Virus record (IMG/VR): IMGVR_UViG_3300008216_000029
Coordinates: 1 to 36,564 of that record
Length of the DNA stretch: 36,564 bases
Origin: a virus
Direction: 5' to 3' (one strand)
Shown: piece after piece, positions 15,391-24,352 of the stretch
How the letters are laid out: each line of letters starts with the position of its first letter
Position numbering within the stretch: position 1 is the first letter of the stretch
The notes under the pieces: model-generated
The model's input: the letters and a program-made list of their open reading frames with translations, nothing else
Databases searched by the model: none
Told to the model about the DNA's origin: nothing
Program-made: the position numbers and the translations under genes

Positions 15391-17283
15391 CTAGTCCTCT
15401 TCAGGGAAATACTTGGCAAACTTCTTCTTCTGCGCGGCGGTCGACTTGGAGAGGATATACTCCTTCACTTCCTCCCAAAACGGCGGGTTGCCAGCCCACA
15501 TCTCCTGGTTGTCCATTATGCCCCTCAACCAAGCCCGCTGTGCGGGCGTCATGGAGTCGAGCACGGCGTAGATTCCTTCCGCGGAAAGAGATTTTGACAT
15601 CCCGCCAAGCAGGCCGAGGAAGGAGTCGCCGGTGTCGATCCCAGCAATCTTTGACCACTTGTTCGAGTCTGCAAGGTATTTGTCCGCAGCGGCTTTGTCT
15701 TCTTTCGTCCAGTTTTTCTTGTTGCTGGTCAGGGGGACATAATAGGGCTCGGCCTCAGCCTCAACCTTCAGGAACATCGCCCTCTCCTCTTCGGTCAGCG
15801 GCTCTCCGGTCACGATGGAGTTTGTGATTGCCTCTATGGCCTCCTCAGACGGGACAAGACCGAGACCCGTGAGCATGTCCACAACCATCTTCGTCAAATT
15901 CGCGTTCGCGATTATGTCCCGGTTCCTAACGAAGTCGTCGTGCTTCGTTTTGTTGAAGTTCAGCATATCGTCTGCCCGCTTTGACATGCCGTTCTCCCGC
16001 ATGATCTGAGCGTAAATGTTGGCTTGAATCTGCTTCCCCTGAAGCTCGGCGAGGCCGACCTTGTACTGAGCCTCAGTCATCGCGTTGACCGTATCCATGG
16101 CCTGCTGAAGAACCAAAGGAGACCCGCCAGCCATCAGCGCGCCGCCTGCCTCAGAAAGCTGGTTCGCGAGGTGGTCTTGCTGCTTTTGGATCTGCTTTTC
16201 TGCCTGCTGGATAATACCTTTTGAGATCTTACCGCCATGGCCGAGAAGCTTGCCCAACTCGTCGTTGAGCTTTTGCAACTCTTCCTTGGCGGTTAGGGGT
16301 GCGGTGCCCGGACCCGCCGACTTGGTGATGTCTCCGGCCGCCGATGTGTCGTAGGCAACCCCGGGCTCGTCGATGACGGCGTCGTCTGGAGCGCCGAACT
16401 GCTCTGCTGTTGGCACCGAGTCCGGGACTATGTCCCCGATTGGCTGTGAGCCGGGCTGGAGCGCGACAGGGCCGGCGGGCGGCTCGCCCTGGGCGTCAGG
16501 GCTGTCGGGGTTGTCGTCCATGTCTTCGGCCCTTTCCGTGAAGGTCTTGAATCTGCTCACCCTGTCTTCGATTGGGGCTGGCGTGAACCCGCCGGGGAAT
16601 GCCGCCTCCATCATCTTGTCTGGCGAGAGCCCAAATCCGTAGTCTGGCTGATCCATGCCGATTCCGGTCTGTGTATCTCCAGAAAACACCGGAGCACCGC
16701 CGGGGGCGGGCTGGAACATAATCGGCTCGTCTTGTGGCCTTGGCACGGGCCCCTGCGGGAACAGTTGGCCAAAGTCCCCGGGCTGGATCATCGGAAGGTA
16801 TCCGGCCGTTGGGGCCACACCGCGGGACAGTTGTGCAGTGTCGGCGAGGAGCCTTCTCTCCGCCTCCTGTCCTGATCGCATCTGGGCGATCGGTCGGGCG
16901 GCAGCGTCTGATCGTCCCCCAATTTGGCCCGGCGGCTGGGCGGCCATCCTGTTTTCCAACTCCGCGAGCCTTTGATCAACACCGATGGCGCCCTGTTGAA
17001 TTGAGTTGGCCCGGAGAAATGATGCGACGGCGGGGGAAAGCTCTTTGGGCTGAACCCTGAACTGGGAGCCCTGTGCTGCCGGGCTGCCCTGGAGAACCGG
17101 CTGGTTGTATGGCACGGACTGGTTTTCCGGCGCTGGCTGGGCCTGCTGGTGCTCAAATGGAATCTGACGGCGTTGCGGGGGCAGCCCGGCCCGACCGACG
17201 TTCTGCTGCATCGCACCAGAAGACGGAAAGCCAAAGCCCTCCGCGTACTCGTTTGAAAATCCTGGATCAGTGTGTCTCGGCAT
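15391..17283 (-). CDS. Large low-complexity virion protein
   Basis: A 630-residue protein. The first 120 residues are Gln/Pro-rich (PFEHQQAQPAPENQSVPYNQ), and residues 120-310 are Pro/Gly/Asp-rich and probably disordered. From about 325 a helical part begins (TAKEELQKLNDELGKLLGHG, AEKQIQKQQDHLANQLSEAG). The C-terminal 150 residues (NWTKEDKAAADKYLADSNKW, GIYAVLDSMTPAQRAWLRG) appear folded. It has no enzyme signature. Its length and place among internal virion genes suggest an ejected or scaffold-like core component. The stop is 2 nt from the next start, so the genes are read as one unit. Confidence 0.55.
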   Translation of the reverse strand: MPRHTDPGFSNEYAEGFGFPSSGAMQQNVGRAGLPPQRRQIPFEHQQAQPAPENQSVPYNQPVLQGSPAAQGSQFRVQPKELSPAVASFLRANSIQQGAIGVDQRLAELENRMAAQPPGQIGGRSDAAARPIAQMRSGQEAERRLLADTAQLSRGVAPTAGYLPMIQPGDFGQLFPQGPVPRPQDEPIMFQPAPGGAPVFSGDTQTGIGMDQPDYGFGLSPDKMMEAAFPGGFTPAPIEDRVSRFKTFTERAEDMDDNPDSPDAQGEPPAGPVALQPGSQPIGDIVPDSVPTAEQFGAPDDAVIDEPGVAYDTSAAGDITKSAGPGTAPLTAKEELQKLNDELGKLLGHGGKISKGIIQQAEKQIQKQQDHLANQLSEAGGALMAGGSPLVLQQAMDTVNAMTEAQYKVGLAELQGKQIQANIYAQIMRENGMSKRADDMLNFNKTKHDDFVRNRDIIANANLTKMVVDMLTGLGLVPSEEAIEAITNSIVTGEPLTEEERAMFLKVEAEAEPYYVPLTSNKKNWTKEDKAAADKYLADSNKWSKIAGIDTGDSFLGLLGGMSKSLSAEGIYAVLDSMTPAQRAWLRGIMDNQEMWAGNPPFWEEVKEYILSKSTAAQKKKFAKYFPEED

Positions 17284-17291
17284 CTTGTAGC

Positions 17292-17873
17292 CTATGGTTG
17301 AATCATCGTCGACATGCCGATGGTGGCGGTTGTTCTGGTCACGTTGCCTGCGCCGCCGCCTCCGGAGTTTGAAATCTTCATTCGGATGTATTCGCCCGGA
17401 GAAATTTCCGTGGCAGTCGGCGTAACCCGCTTATGGTACGTGAAGTTATCTCCGCCGGTGCTGGCAAGGGTCGTTCCTTTGTCGGCGTTGGTAAACGCTG
17501 CGCTACAGCCGGTAAGCGTTGTATACGCCCCGCCGACAGTCGTCGCCTTTTCCAGTGTCACGGTAATCGCATCATTTGCGCTAAACGCAGCAGACAGGGT
17601 GATGACAAAGTCCACCCCATACACTTTTGAGCTATCGCCGGCGGCAGAGCCACCGCCAAGAGCCACGTCTCGATAGCCCTCATACTCGGTATCGCCGGGG
17701 GCGAGGGTATTTGCAGACTTGAAGATCGACTCCACCCTGCAGTTGAATACCTGCAGGTTGTCCGCCGGAATGGAGCCAAGGAAGTTCTGGATATTCTTCA
17801 GCGCCGTCCTGATCGTTGACCCAAGAAGGGCATCGCCGTCGCTGATCACTGGAATTTTAGGTCCACTTGCCAT
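17292..17873 (-). CDS. Probable small structural protein (fibre or decoration)
   Basis: A 193-residue protein with a helical N-terminal section (LGSTIRTALKNIQNFLGSIP) and a Thr/Gly/Ala-rich beta-like body (DAITVTLEKATTVGGAYTTL). It ends with a Gly run (SNSGGGGAGNV). No enzyme motif is present. Its ATG shares bases with the stop of the beta-helix gene upstream, and the two may form one appendage. A tail accessory, fibre or head-decoration protein is the best guess from composition and position. Confidence 0.5.
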   Translation of the reverse strand: MASGPKIPVISDGDALLGSTIRTALKNIQNFLGSIPADNLQVFNCRVESIFKSANTLAPGDTEYEGYRDVALGGGSAAGDSSKVYGVDFVITLSAAFSANDAITVTLEKATTVGGAYTTLTGCSAAFTNADKGTTLASTGGDNFTYHKRVTPTATEISPGEYIRMKISNSGGGGAGNVTRTTATIGMSTMIQP

Positions 17874-18547
17874 TACACTCTCGCTTCGATTGCGGCGGGC
17901 TTCGCGTTGGCGGCCTCGGTAAAGTCAGTTCCGCTCTTATATGAAATAACGTATCCGCGCTCTCCAGACCACATATTTCCCAAGGCAATCCCGTCGTTGG
18001 CGGCATCGGCCCAGTAAATATCCGCGTCCACGCTGCCCTGGGACACGTCCGGCACAAACCGAGAGTTGCGAACCGCGCAGTTGTTGGCGTTTACAAGAAC
18101 GCCGTTTGTCTGTTTCCCAATAAAAACGCACTCGTCAATGGCGCCGAAGGTTCCGTCCAGAGTAACGGTGCTTGAGTCGGTCGTGCCGGTCTGCTCAAAC
18201 GAAATGCCGCGGACAGTGACCCTGCTTCCGGTCACCCTTATGGCTGTTCCTTCCGAGACCAGACGGACGTTGCCAACGCCCTCGATGGTCACCGGACCCT
18301 TTATCTCAATGGTTGACAAGATTCGGTACCTCCCGGGAAGAAGTCGGATAACCTCGTCGTCTGGAGCAGAGCTTACCACCCCAACAATGCTGTCGTAGGG
18401 GGTCAACTGAACCCCCGCAGAGGCCAGCGCGATGTTGATGTCGGAAACCAAGGACCCAGAACTGCTATCAACAGCAATGTCCATTGTTCCGAGCACATCG
18501 AGCGATGGCGTGCCGACCCTGTAGTCCTCTCTTGAGCCGACCGTCAT
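17873..18547 (-). CDS. Right-handed beta-helix tail spike-like protein
   Basis: A 224-residue protein. From residue 55 it shows a ladder of short strands: VIRLLPGRYRILSTIEIKGP, VTIEGVGNVRLVSEGTAIRV, TGSRVTVRGISFEQTG and CVFIGKQTNGVLVNANNCAV. This matches the turn pattern of pectate-lyase-like parallel beta helices used by phage tail spikes. It is short for a full spike, lacks a visible catalytic set or trimerisation domain, and is probably an adhesin or spike base. It overlaps the nozzle-like gene by 4 nt, consistent with a tail-tip role. Confidence 0.7.
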   Translation of the reverse strand: MTVGSREDYRVGTPSLDVLGTMDIAVDSSSGSLVSDINIALASAGVQLTPYDSIVGVVSSAPDDEVIRLLPGRYRILSTIEIKGPVTIEGVGNVRLVSEGTAIRVTGSRVTVRGISFEQTGTTDSSTVTLDGTFGAIDECVFIGKQTNGVLVNANNCAVRNSRFVPDVSQGSVDADIYWADAANDGIALGNMWSGERGYVISYKSGTDFTEAANAKPAAIEARV

Positions 18548-20676
18548 CGGGCAACCCCCCTCTCCGGCACCACAACAACAGAGAGGCTCATCACCCTGAG
18601 TGAGGCCCCAGACTCGTCATCGACAATCTTTCGTAGTGCGACCCTGGCGAATTGGGTTGATGGACAGCGAACGTCCACCCTTTTGTCGAATGGCTGTGAT
18701 GGGACCCAGTAGTGGGTGTCGGTTGTTTTTGAGCCACCATCCGCCTGCCACTTGCCCTTGGCAGTTTCTCCGCTTAACCCCGGCTGCCAGAAGTATGTGG
18801 AATCCACATTGTCGGAAAACTCCGCCGGCCAGGGATTCACCGTCGTCGAGTACTCCCTTCCATCTGCCGCGCTTGGCGTGTTTAGCTGGTTCACCGCCTC
18901 GAAGGGGGCCAGTTCTGGCATCAAGACAAGCTCAATCTTGTTCACGTCCGGCGTGCTGTCGTCGACGGTCTCCCTGAAGTCATGGCGACGGGTGGCATAC
19001 ATCCGAAGCCTGATTTGTCTGTACAGCTTTGGGGAGGCCGTTCCAATGTGGAATCTCCTTGAAATGGCAATCATTTCAAAGGGGTGCTCTGCAATTACCG
19101 GGGCGCCATCGCTGTAGGTCAGCTTTTGGTCTCCCGCACCCGGCCTGTCGAGGACAGAGATTGCGGTGTGGTTTGCTTGGGCGGAGGGAGATGCCGATTG
19201 TGTGGCAGAATTGAAGCAATGAAAGGACTGTGAGAACAGTTTGTCCGGCTCAAGCTTGCTTCCCATAAGGGTATAGTGTCCTGACATTGCGGAGCCAACG
19301 ACATCTGTCGGGGTGGCCTCTGTTCCTCCCGCGTGGAGTCCGGCAGACACCCAGAACCAAAGCCTCTTTGTTGGGTAGTGGCAGCATATGATCAGGTCGT
19401 TGGTCTCTACGGCGCTCCCGCCCTTCAGCGCAACGCAGTACGTGTCTTGGGCTCCGATCACGGCGGCAGACGCATCCTTTAGCTGGGAGTGCGAGACGAT
19501 AAACGGGATGTGTACATCTTCGCCGACGAGGGCAGACGACCTGGGCCAGCCGAAATTGGCGTCCCTTCCGCTGAACATGTCGTCTAGGGGCCTGGATATT
19601 CTTATGGGAAGGCCAGACCCATTCCAGGCGTAGATCCCATCTTTGGCCAGCCACATCAGCATCCCGTCTCGGGTCTGCTGGATTGTCCTTTGGGCGACAC
19701 ACCCGACCCCCATGACCTTCTGGGTCTTGGCCGGCGGACTGTTGGTGACCCACATCTCTGTGTCTGTGAAGACGATGAGTTGCTTTCTGAATGACGCAAG
19801 ACCCGTGATGGCCCGGTAGGTCGGCATCGCGGACACCCAGGCAGGCCGGACACATCTTGGCGATGTGAAGTCCGAAAAGTAGATCATGTACGGGGCCGCC
19901 TGGACGTGCTTCAAGTCTGGCGAAAGCTTGGCGCCTGCCTTCTTTGCGTCCTCAGAGACCACGACCAGGGTGTTGTCCTCATCAATGGTCTTGTCGGCCT
20001 CAAGCCACTGCCTGTTGTCGAATCCCGCATAAACCATGCGGCCAAGGTGCTCAACGATAATGCTGGCCCCGCGCATTTCAGTGAAGTAGGCATATTGGTC
20101 TTGGCTGTTTGCTGGGGTGTAAAACGTCTTGCTTACGTCGGTTATCTTCTTCTCGAACTCCGACCAGCGCCAAATGCTGCCGCCATTTGTGAAGTATAGG
20201 TAGTGGGCGTACTCGGCGAAGACGTATGGCTTTCCGGGGCGGTCGTTGGCCAGCCGAACGTCAGAACCCCCAAGATTGACCACTTTACCGTTTACCGTGT
20301 AAACGATAGCAAAGCACTGCTCCGTATACTTCTCCGCATCAGGGGCCGCCGATTGAGAGTCGGGTCTGGTGATGGATATGATGTAGTCGACCCCGTTTGG
20401 CGAGGTAAACAGGTGGGCTCCGAGAGGCGAGAAGCTTTCGGTCGCGGCGGTCTTGTATGTCGCGGGGACGTATCTCTCCACCGGAGGGACGTTGCCGTCA
20501 TCCTCCTTCGACCATGTGTCTGGGGTCTGTATAACGCGCCAGCCGTCGCGGGCCTCCAGGACACCCCGTGATAGGTTGCAATTGATAAGGAAGTCAAACT
20601 CGGCCTGAGCCTGCTGGGCGGGCTCAAGCTGCATTCCGCCGAAGACCGGGAGGACCTGGGATTCCTGGGCGGGCAC
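18544..20676 (-). CDS. Tail nozzle protein (T7 gp12 / tail tubular B-like)
   Basis: A 710-residue protein. The opening (VFGGMQLEPAQQAQAEFDFL, INCNLSRGVLEARDGWRVI) and the middle (ITGLASFRKQLIVFTDTEMW and then GMLMWLAKDGIYAWNGSGL) follow the beta-propeller-like pattern of podovirus nozzle proteins, including the 'rejected-if-wrong, GIYxWNG' blade motif typical of this family. The C-terminus ends in a regular beta region (FARVALRKIVDDESGASLRV). It follows the adaptor gene in transcription order, as in T7-like phages (gp11 then gp12). The assignment rests on pattern, length and gene order rather than on a search. Confidence 0.75.
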   Translation of the reverse strand: MPAQESQVLPVFGGMQLEPAQQAQAEFDFLINCNLSRGVLEARDGWRVIQTPDTWSKEDDGNVPPVERYVPATYKTAATESFSPLGAHLFTSPNGVDYIISITRPDSQSAAPDAEKYTEQCFAIVYTVNGKVVNLGGSDVRLANDRPGKPYVFAEYAHYLYFTNGGSIWRWSEFEKKITDVSKTFYTPANSQDQYAYFTEMRGASIIVEHLGRMVYAGFDNRQWLEADKTIDEDNTLVVVSEDAKKAGAKLSPDLKHVQAAPYMIYFSDFTSPRCVRPAWVSAMPTYRAITGLASFRKQLIVFTDTEMWVTNSPPAKTQKVMGVGCVAQRTIQQTRDGMLMWLAKDGIYAWNGSGLPIRISRPLDDMFSGRDANFGWPRSSALVGEDVHIPFIVSHSQLKDASAAVIGAQDTYCVALKGGSAVETNDLIICCHYPTKRLWFWVSAGLHAGGTEATPTDVVGSAMSGHYTLMGSKLEPDKLFSQSFHCFNSATQSASPSAQANHTAISVLDRPGAGDQKLTYSDGAPVIAEHPFEMIAISRRFHIGTASPKLYRQIRLRMYATRRHDFRETVDDSTPDVNKIELVLMPELAPFEAVNQLNTPSAADGREYSTTVNPWPAEFSDNVDSTYFWQPGLSGETAKGKWQADGGSKTTDTHYWVPSQPFDKRVDVRCPSTQFARVALRKIVDDESGASLRVMSLSVVVVPERGVAR

Positions 20677-20685
20677 TGTGGCTCC

Positions 20686-21426
20686 TTACCGAACGTGGAG
20701 GTCGGTAACGCGAGAGGGGGACTGGCTTTGCTGCTGAAGCCCAAGGGTTTCGATGAGGGACTGGAACTTGCGGGCGTATCTGGTCCGCAGATCTGAGCTT
20801 TCCTCGCCGACGTTCATCAGGATGTCAATCGCAGCGAGCATTGGAATGATGTCGTGGTACTCAGACAACTCCCCGGTCGTGCCGGCGTCGATCGAGAGTA
20901 GCTCGTGGGCGTTGGCCGTCGGGTCAAAAACCTGTGGGATCAAGTGGACCCAAAGATTCACCGTGGCGTCATCAAAGGGGTACAAGAAGAGGTTTCGGCC
21001 GTAGAGCTTCCACTGCTTGTCGGACGTAATCACTTGATTCCACGGGTCTTCATTCGGCCCGACCACAGAAGACTGATAAAGGTCCGTAACGTGTTCCGCA
21101 ACCGGCATAAGGGTTGGAATATTGGTTGAAGACGGCACCGCCTGCGTATCCAGCTCAAAGATGGCGAGCAATCGAACCCACCGGCCAACGGTTGCTGGCG
21201 CAGCCGCCTCGTCTGTCGCCGTATCCAGTACGATTGAGACCGTGCTCGCCGGGTATGTTACGCGAACCTCCTTGTGGAAGTAGTCGACGGTTCTGGCGCA
21301 AATGTCTGAGTAGACCTCGCGGTTTGCTGAGACGATAAGCTCGTCCAGCTTCGCGTCAGTCCATTGTGCTGCTGAGGGCTCGTTGATAAAGAACCGCACC
21401 CTAGATCTGGCAGCCTGAAGGTCCAT
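20686..21426 (-). CDS. Head-tail adaptor (T7 gp11-like)
   Basis: A 246-residue protein beginning DLQAARSRVRFFINEPSAAQ WTDAKLDELI, the helical N-terminus typical of phage adaptor proteins ('W.D..L...IN.A...'). The central part has a beta insertion (KQWKLYGRNLFLYPFDDATV) and the C-terminus is helical again (YHDIIPMLAAIDILMNVGEE), ending in a Gln/Ser-rich tail. Adaptors sit below the portal ring and connect it to the nozzle. Gene order capsid, small gene, adaptor, nozzle is standard for podoviruses. The ATG has a GGAG site just upstream (GCGGAGGAGTGTC). Confidence 0.75.
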   Translation of the reverse strand: MDLQAARSRVRFFINEPSAAQWTDAKLDELIVSANREVYSDICARTVDYFHKEVRVTYPASTVSIVLDTATDEAAAPATVGRWVRLLAIFELDTQAVPSSTNIPTLMPVAEHVTDLYQSSVVGPNEDPWNQVITSDKQWKLYGRNLFLYPFDDATVNLWVHLIPQVFDPTANAHELLSIDAGTTGELSEYHDIIPMLAAIDILMNVGEESSDLRTRYARKFQSLIETLGLQQQSQSPSRVTDLHVR

Positions 21427-21438
21427 GACACTCCTCCG

Positions 21439-21921
21439 CTAAAAAGGGGCGCTCGATGGGACGGAGATGGTTGGATACGGATCGCCCGTATTCAAGATCT
21501 TCTCCTTGTACTTTCTGATCAGCCAGCCGGCAAAGTCTGGGTCGCAGTTGGCCATGGCCTCGCGCTGGTACTTTTCGTCAGCGTCCCTCTCCATCTTGCT
21601 GATCTTTTGCTTGATCCCGCGCTTGCGCGCTCTCTCGGCAAGATTTCTGGATGCCCAGTTGGCGTAGTCGAGGTGGTCGAGGATGGCCCAGGTCTCGCCG
21701 GGCTTTGCCTCTCTGATCAGAAACATATCGCCCCGGTCGCCCTTGGTAAAAATCAAAAGCTTCTTGTCGGGGACGTGGTAGACGATTCGAATGCTTGGGT
21801 AGCGCTCGTTGATGGCCGACATAACGTTGGCCGGGAAACCGTGGTCGGTGCCGGCCCGAACATCGTCGCCAAAGCCATCCACAAAGGAAAACTCCTGGTT
21901 TAGAAGCTTGAGGAGGCCCAT
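21439..21921 (-). CDS. Hypothetical protein between capsid and adaptor genes
   Basis: A 160-residue protein with a mixed alpha/beta N-terminal half (YPSIRIVYHVPDKKLLIFTK, GDRGDMFLIREAKPGETWAI) and a strongly charged helical C-terminal half (NLAERARKRGIKQKISKMER). The end (DPDFAGWLIRKYKEKILNTG) resembles the C-termini of small proteins often placed next to phage capsid genes. No catalytic motif is seen. The start is preceded by AGGAGG-free sequence but directly by the terminator-like hairpins, so its expression should be lower than that of the capsid gene. Function unknown; a head completion role is possible. Confidence 0.5.
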   Translation of the reverse strand: MGLLKLLNQEFSFVDGFGDDVRAGTDHGFPANVMSAINERYPSIRIVYHVPDKKLLIFTKGDRGDMFLIREAKPGETWAILDHLDYANWASRNLAERARKRGIKQKISKMERDADEKYQREAMANCDPDFAGWLIRKYKEKILNTGDPYPTISVPSSAPF

Positions 21922-21925
21922 AAAA

Positions 21926-21972
21926 CCCTCCGGCAGAGCCGGACCCCGGCCGGGAAAACCCGACCGAGGTCC
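21926..21972 (-). terminator. Two terminator-like hairpins after the capsid gene
   Basis: Read on the minus strand, the first hairpin pairs 21959-21972 with 21941-21954 around a UUUU loop: a 14-bp stem in which the only non-Watson-Crick pairs are two G-U pairs. On the plus strand the same positions would be C-A mismatches, so the structure belongs to the capsid-strand RNA. A second hairpin follows at 21929-21943 (TCCGGC, TCT loop, GCCGGA) ending in GGGTTTT next to the following ATG. The two share a few bases and may be alternatives. A leaky terminator behind the capsid gene is also found in T7 and raises capsid output. Confidence 0.6.
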
Positions 21973-21986
21973 AGCAGCCGAATCAA

Positions 21987-23354
21987 CTAGCGAGGCAGGC
22001 TGGCCGAATCAACCGTGATGTCCACGGCAACGCCGTGTGAGTTCAGGTTGTTGTATGCCATCTGCAGGTACGCCTTGTAGAAGCCGCGCACGCTGTCCTG
22101 TGCGGTCCCGCCGACAGCCATCGACTTCAAGATCGCGCCACCGCGATCATCCCAGCCGAAGTCGCGCCGGACGGCCCAGAAGAGATTGCTCTCGTCGAGG
22201 GCGAAGATCGCACCGTAGGGGCAATACTTGTCAACAACCCAGTCGTAGACCTTGTCGGACGCAAACGAGATCGTCTGATAGCCACCCTTGAGGCTATCGT
22301 TCGAAAACCGCGCCTGATCTTCCATGGTCTGGACATACTCAAGCAACATCGAGTAGTGCGTGACAAGAAGACTCGGCGAGCCCTGGCCAACCTCCTGGAT
22401 GTTGTGGACAAGACTGTGGATCTTGGACGCGTCAAAGGCCGACGAGGCGCCGGTGTGGTCCTCCGAAAACGACCGCCACGAGTAGTCGCCCGCGGAGGTG
22501 ATCGCAATGCCCTGGAGCTTTTGAGACGCGATGTCCTGGAAGTCCGCCGTGATGGCGCCGAGACCGTTGAGACCGTTGTCGAACTCAAACGTTCCGCTGG
22601 TCTTGTTCGACCCGACAACGAACCAGTCATCTTTGACCGGGTCTTTGTCTCCGGCCTCCTTCTTGGCAACCGTGATCTTTTTTGTCGACGTGTTGACCGC
22701 CGTGACCTCTCCATAGCCAGCAAGTGTGCCGCTTTTGAATTCAGCCGCAGAGCCCCAAGAAACCGCGTCACCAACACGGAAATACCGCGTCGTGCCGTTG
22801 GCATCGACGTTTGTGTACCCGAGCGGCCTCACAATGTCCGGGGTGGACGACTCTCCGACCGTGGCCGATCTTCCGAGAAAGCAGTTCAAGCTATTCTCGG
22901 AGTCTCCGGTTCCGTCGACCGGCATCCCCCAGACCGCACGACCGAAATGGTTGCGCGAGTCGTTGACCATTCCCTGCATTTCGGAATCCAGCGCTCGACG
23001 GAAGCCGCCGCGGTCGCTGAGAACCGCATCCAAAGCAAGGCCGGTCAACTGAACCGTTCCGTAGAACAGAACGTCCGTGACCTCTGCGATCTCGTACTTC
23101 TGCCCGCCCGCGGATGGGAGACTCCCGGTCTCGTCGCGGAAGCCAACGCCGGTGTTGCGCTTGGTGTGGACAGGGAAGGAGACCTTCCGACCAGACCACT
23201 TCATGTCCTTGCGCTTTTCAAGGCGATCAAGGGCGAAGTTGTTGTTGTTGATGGTCTCCGCAATGCGGGGGCCGTAAAAATCTTTCAGCAAACCATCAAG
23301 AGACTGATAGTAGGATGCGGTGCCTTTGACGACACCCTTCGTTGTAACTGCCAT
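21987..23354 (-). CDS. Major capsid protein
   Basis: A 455-residue protein with an HK97-like pattern. The N-terminal part reads YYQSLDGLLKDFYGPRIAET and KWSGRKVSFPVHTKRNTG, the spine-helix and E-loop region of many podovirus capsid proteins. A beta-rich insertion lies around 200-270 (GDAVSWGSAAEFKSG, TSTKKITVAKKE). The C-terminus (SMAVGGTAQDSVRGFYKAYL, QMAYNNLNSHGVAVDITV) matches the final P-domain strand. The neighbours are scaffold upstream and adaptor downstream. A GGAG site precedes the ATG, and tandem hairpins follow the stop. The assignment is based on length, composition and gene order, all of which agree. Confidence 0.85.
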   Translation of the reverse strand: MAVTTKGVVKGTASYYQSLDGLLKDFYGPRIAETINNNNFALDRLEKRKDMKWSGRKVSFPVHTKRNTGVGFRDETGSLPSAGGQKYEIAEVTDVLFYGTVQLTGLALDAVLSDRGGFRRALDSEMQGMVNDSRNHFGRAVWGMPVDGTGDSENSLNCFLGRSATVGESSTPDIVRPLGYTNVDANGTTRYFRVGDAVSWGSAAEFKSGTLAGYGEVTAVNTSTKKITVAKKEAGDKDPVKDDWFVVGSNKTSGTFEFDNGLNGLGAITADFQDIASQKLQGIAITSAGDYSWRSFSEDHTGASSAFDASKIHSLVHNIQEVGQGSPSLLVTHYSMLLEYVQTMEDQARFSNDSLKGGYQTISFASDKVYDWVVDKYCPYGAIFALDESNLFWAVRRDFGWDDRGGAILKSMAVGGTAQDSVRGFYKAYLQMAYNNLNSHGVAVDITVDSASLPR

Positions 23355-23371
23355 TTTCTACTCCAATAGAA

Positions 23372-24319
23372 CTAGTTCGCGGGCATATTGACATCAAGCC
23401 ATGCGTCTACCGCAGCCCCGAACTCCTTGTCTGATAGTTTGGCCGGATTTGGCGCCTTGCTGACGGCCTTCGCCGCAGCATTTGCCCGTCCCTTGACGGG
23501 CTTGCGACCCCTCCGGCCCTTGACTTTACCAACAGCAGCCTCCTGCGCCTGCTTGTAGATACTGTCGAAGGTAGAGAACGCCCCGTTGACGGCAACCCTG
23601 ACCTCGTCGATTCGGTTTGGGTCTGCCCCGATTGCACCCAGGTGGGTGTATCCGGCCTCCCAAAGTCGAGCCTTGACGTCGGTGTTGCTTTCAAACTTGG
23701 TTCCTTTTGTGACATTTTCAACAAACCCCTGCACGGACTCCTGAACCCAGTTTTGGTAGTTCGACATGCGCTGCTGCTCTTGAGCTTGGCGCACCTCGTT
23801 CTCCTTTTCTGAGCGCAGCCTGTTCAGTTCACCACGCATCGACTTGAGGTCAACGCGAAGAACCTGCGTCTCGTAGTCCGGGTCTGTGTCGTCGAGATCG
23901 GCATACGGATCTCTGGGTGGCGCAGGTGGCTTGGTGTTTTTCTCAACGAGCATCTGACGAAGCTCTTGAATAACGCCCACCAACTGGCCGTTCTGCTGCG
24001 AGAGGTTGTCGAGTTGCTTGTCTCGGTTTCCGATCTTTCGATCAAACTCCGCCTTCAGGTTCTCGATTGGCCTCCCGGCAGCATCGACACTGTCATCATA
24101 AGGATTCTCTACATCTTCAACTTCCTCCGCCGCACCTTCGCCCAGATCTAACGCGCCTGTTTCGATGGGGTCGTCCTCGGCCGCAGGAGCGACCTCGATA
24201 TCCCCCGGCTCGGTTGCCGCAGTGTCCTCAGACAAGCCTCCATGCGAAGCACTAAGCGCCGCATCAAACTCATCACTAGTGCCCCATGTGGGGCCGCTCT
24301 TTGAAGCAGTCTGGGTCAT
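23372..24319 (-). CDS. Capsid scaffolding protein
   Basis: A 315-residue protein. The first 90 residues are acidic and disordered (AATEPGDIEVAPAAEDDPIE). Residues 90-190 form a long coiled coil (NLKAEFDRKIGNRDKQLDNL, SLQ-free heptads, then RVDLKSMRGELNRLRSEKEN). A basic Ala/Lys-rich region follows (GKVKGRRGRKPVKGRANAAA) before a short folded end. Acidic-coiled-basic layout and the place between portal and capsid genes are standard for scaffolding proteins that guide procapsid assembly and then leave. Only 17 nt separate it from the capsid ATG. Confidence 0.75.
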   Translation of the reverse strand: MTQTASKSGPTWGTSDEFDAALSASHGGLSEDTAATEPGDIEVAPAAEDDPIETGALDLGEGAAEEVEDVENPYDDSVDAAGRPIENLKAEFDRKIGNRDKQLDNLSQQNGQLVGVIQELRQMLVEKNTKPPAPPRDPYADLDDTDPDYETQVLRVDLKSMRGELNRLRSEKENEVRQAQEQQRMSNYQNWVQESVQGFVENVTKGTKFESNTDVKARLWEAGYTHLGAIGADPNRIDEVRVAVNGAFSTFDSIYKQAQEAAVGKVKGRRGRKPVKGRANAAAKAVSKAPNPAKLSDKEFGAAVDAWLDVNMPAN

Positions 24320-24330
24320 TTCTTACCCCT

Positions 24331-24347
24331 TGGTCGTTACGCGACCA
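24331..24347 (-). other. Intergenic hairpin between portal and scaffold genes
   Basis: TGGTCG pairs with CGACCA around a 5-nt loop, directly upstream of the AAGGGG ribosome-binding site of the scaffold gene. There is no U-run after it on the minus strand, so it is less likely a terminator than an RNA processing or stability element between portal and the abundant scaffold message. Confidence 0.45.
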
Positions 24348-24352
24348 GCCGA

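Noticed and set aside
22356-23369. 337-codon plus-strand frame opposite the capsid gene
   Set aside because: A GC-driven antisense shadow of the major capsid gene, with basic low-information sequence and no motif.
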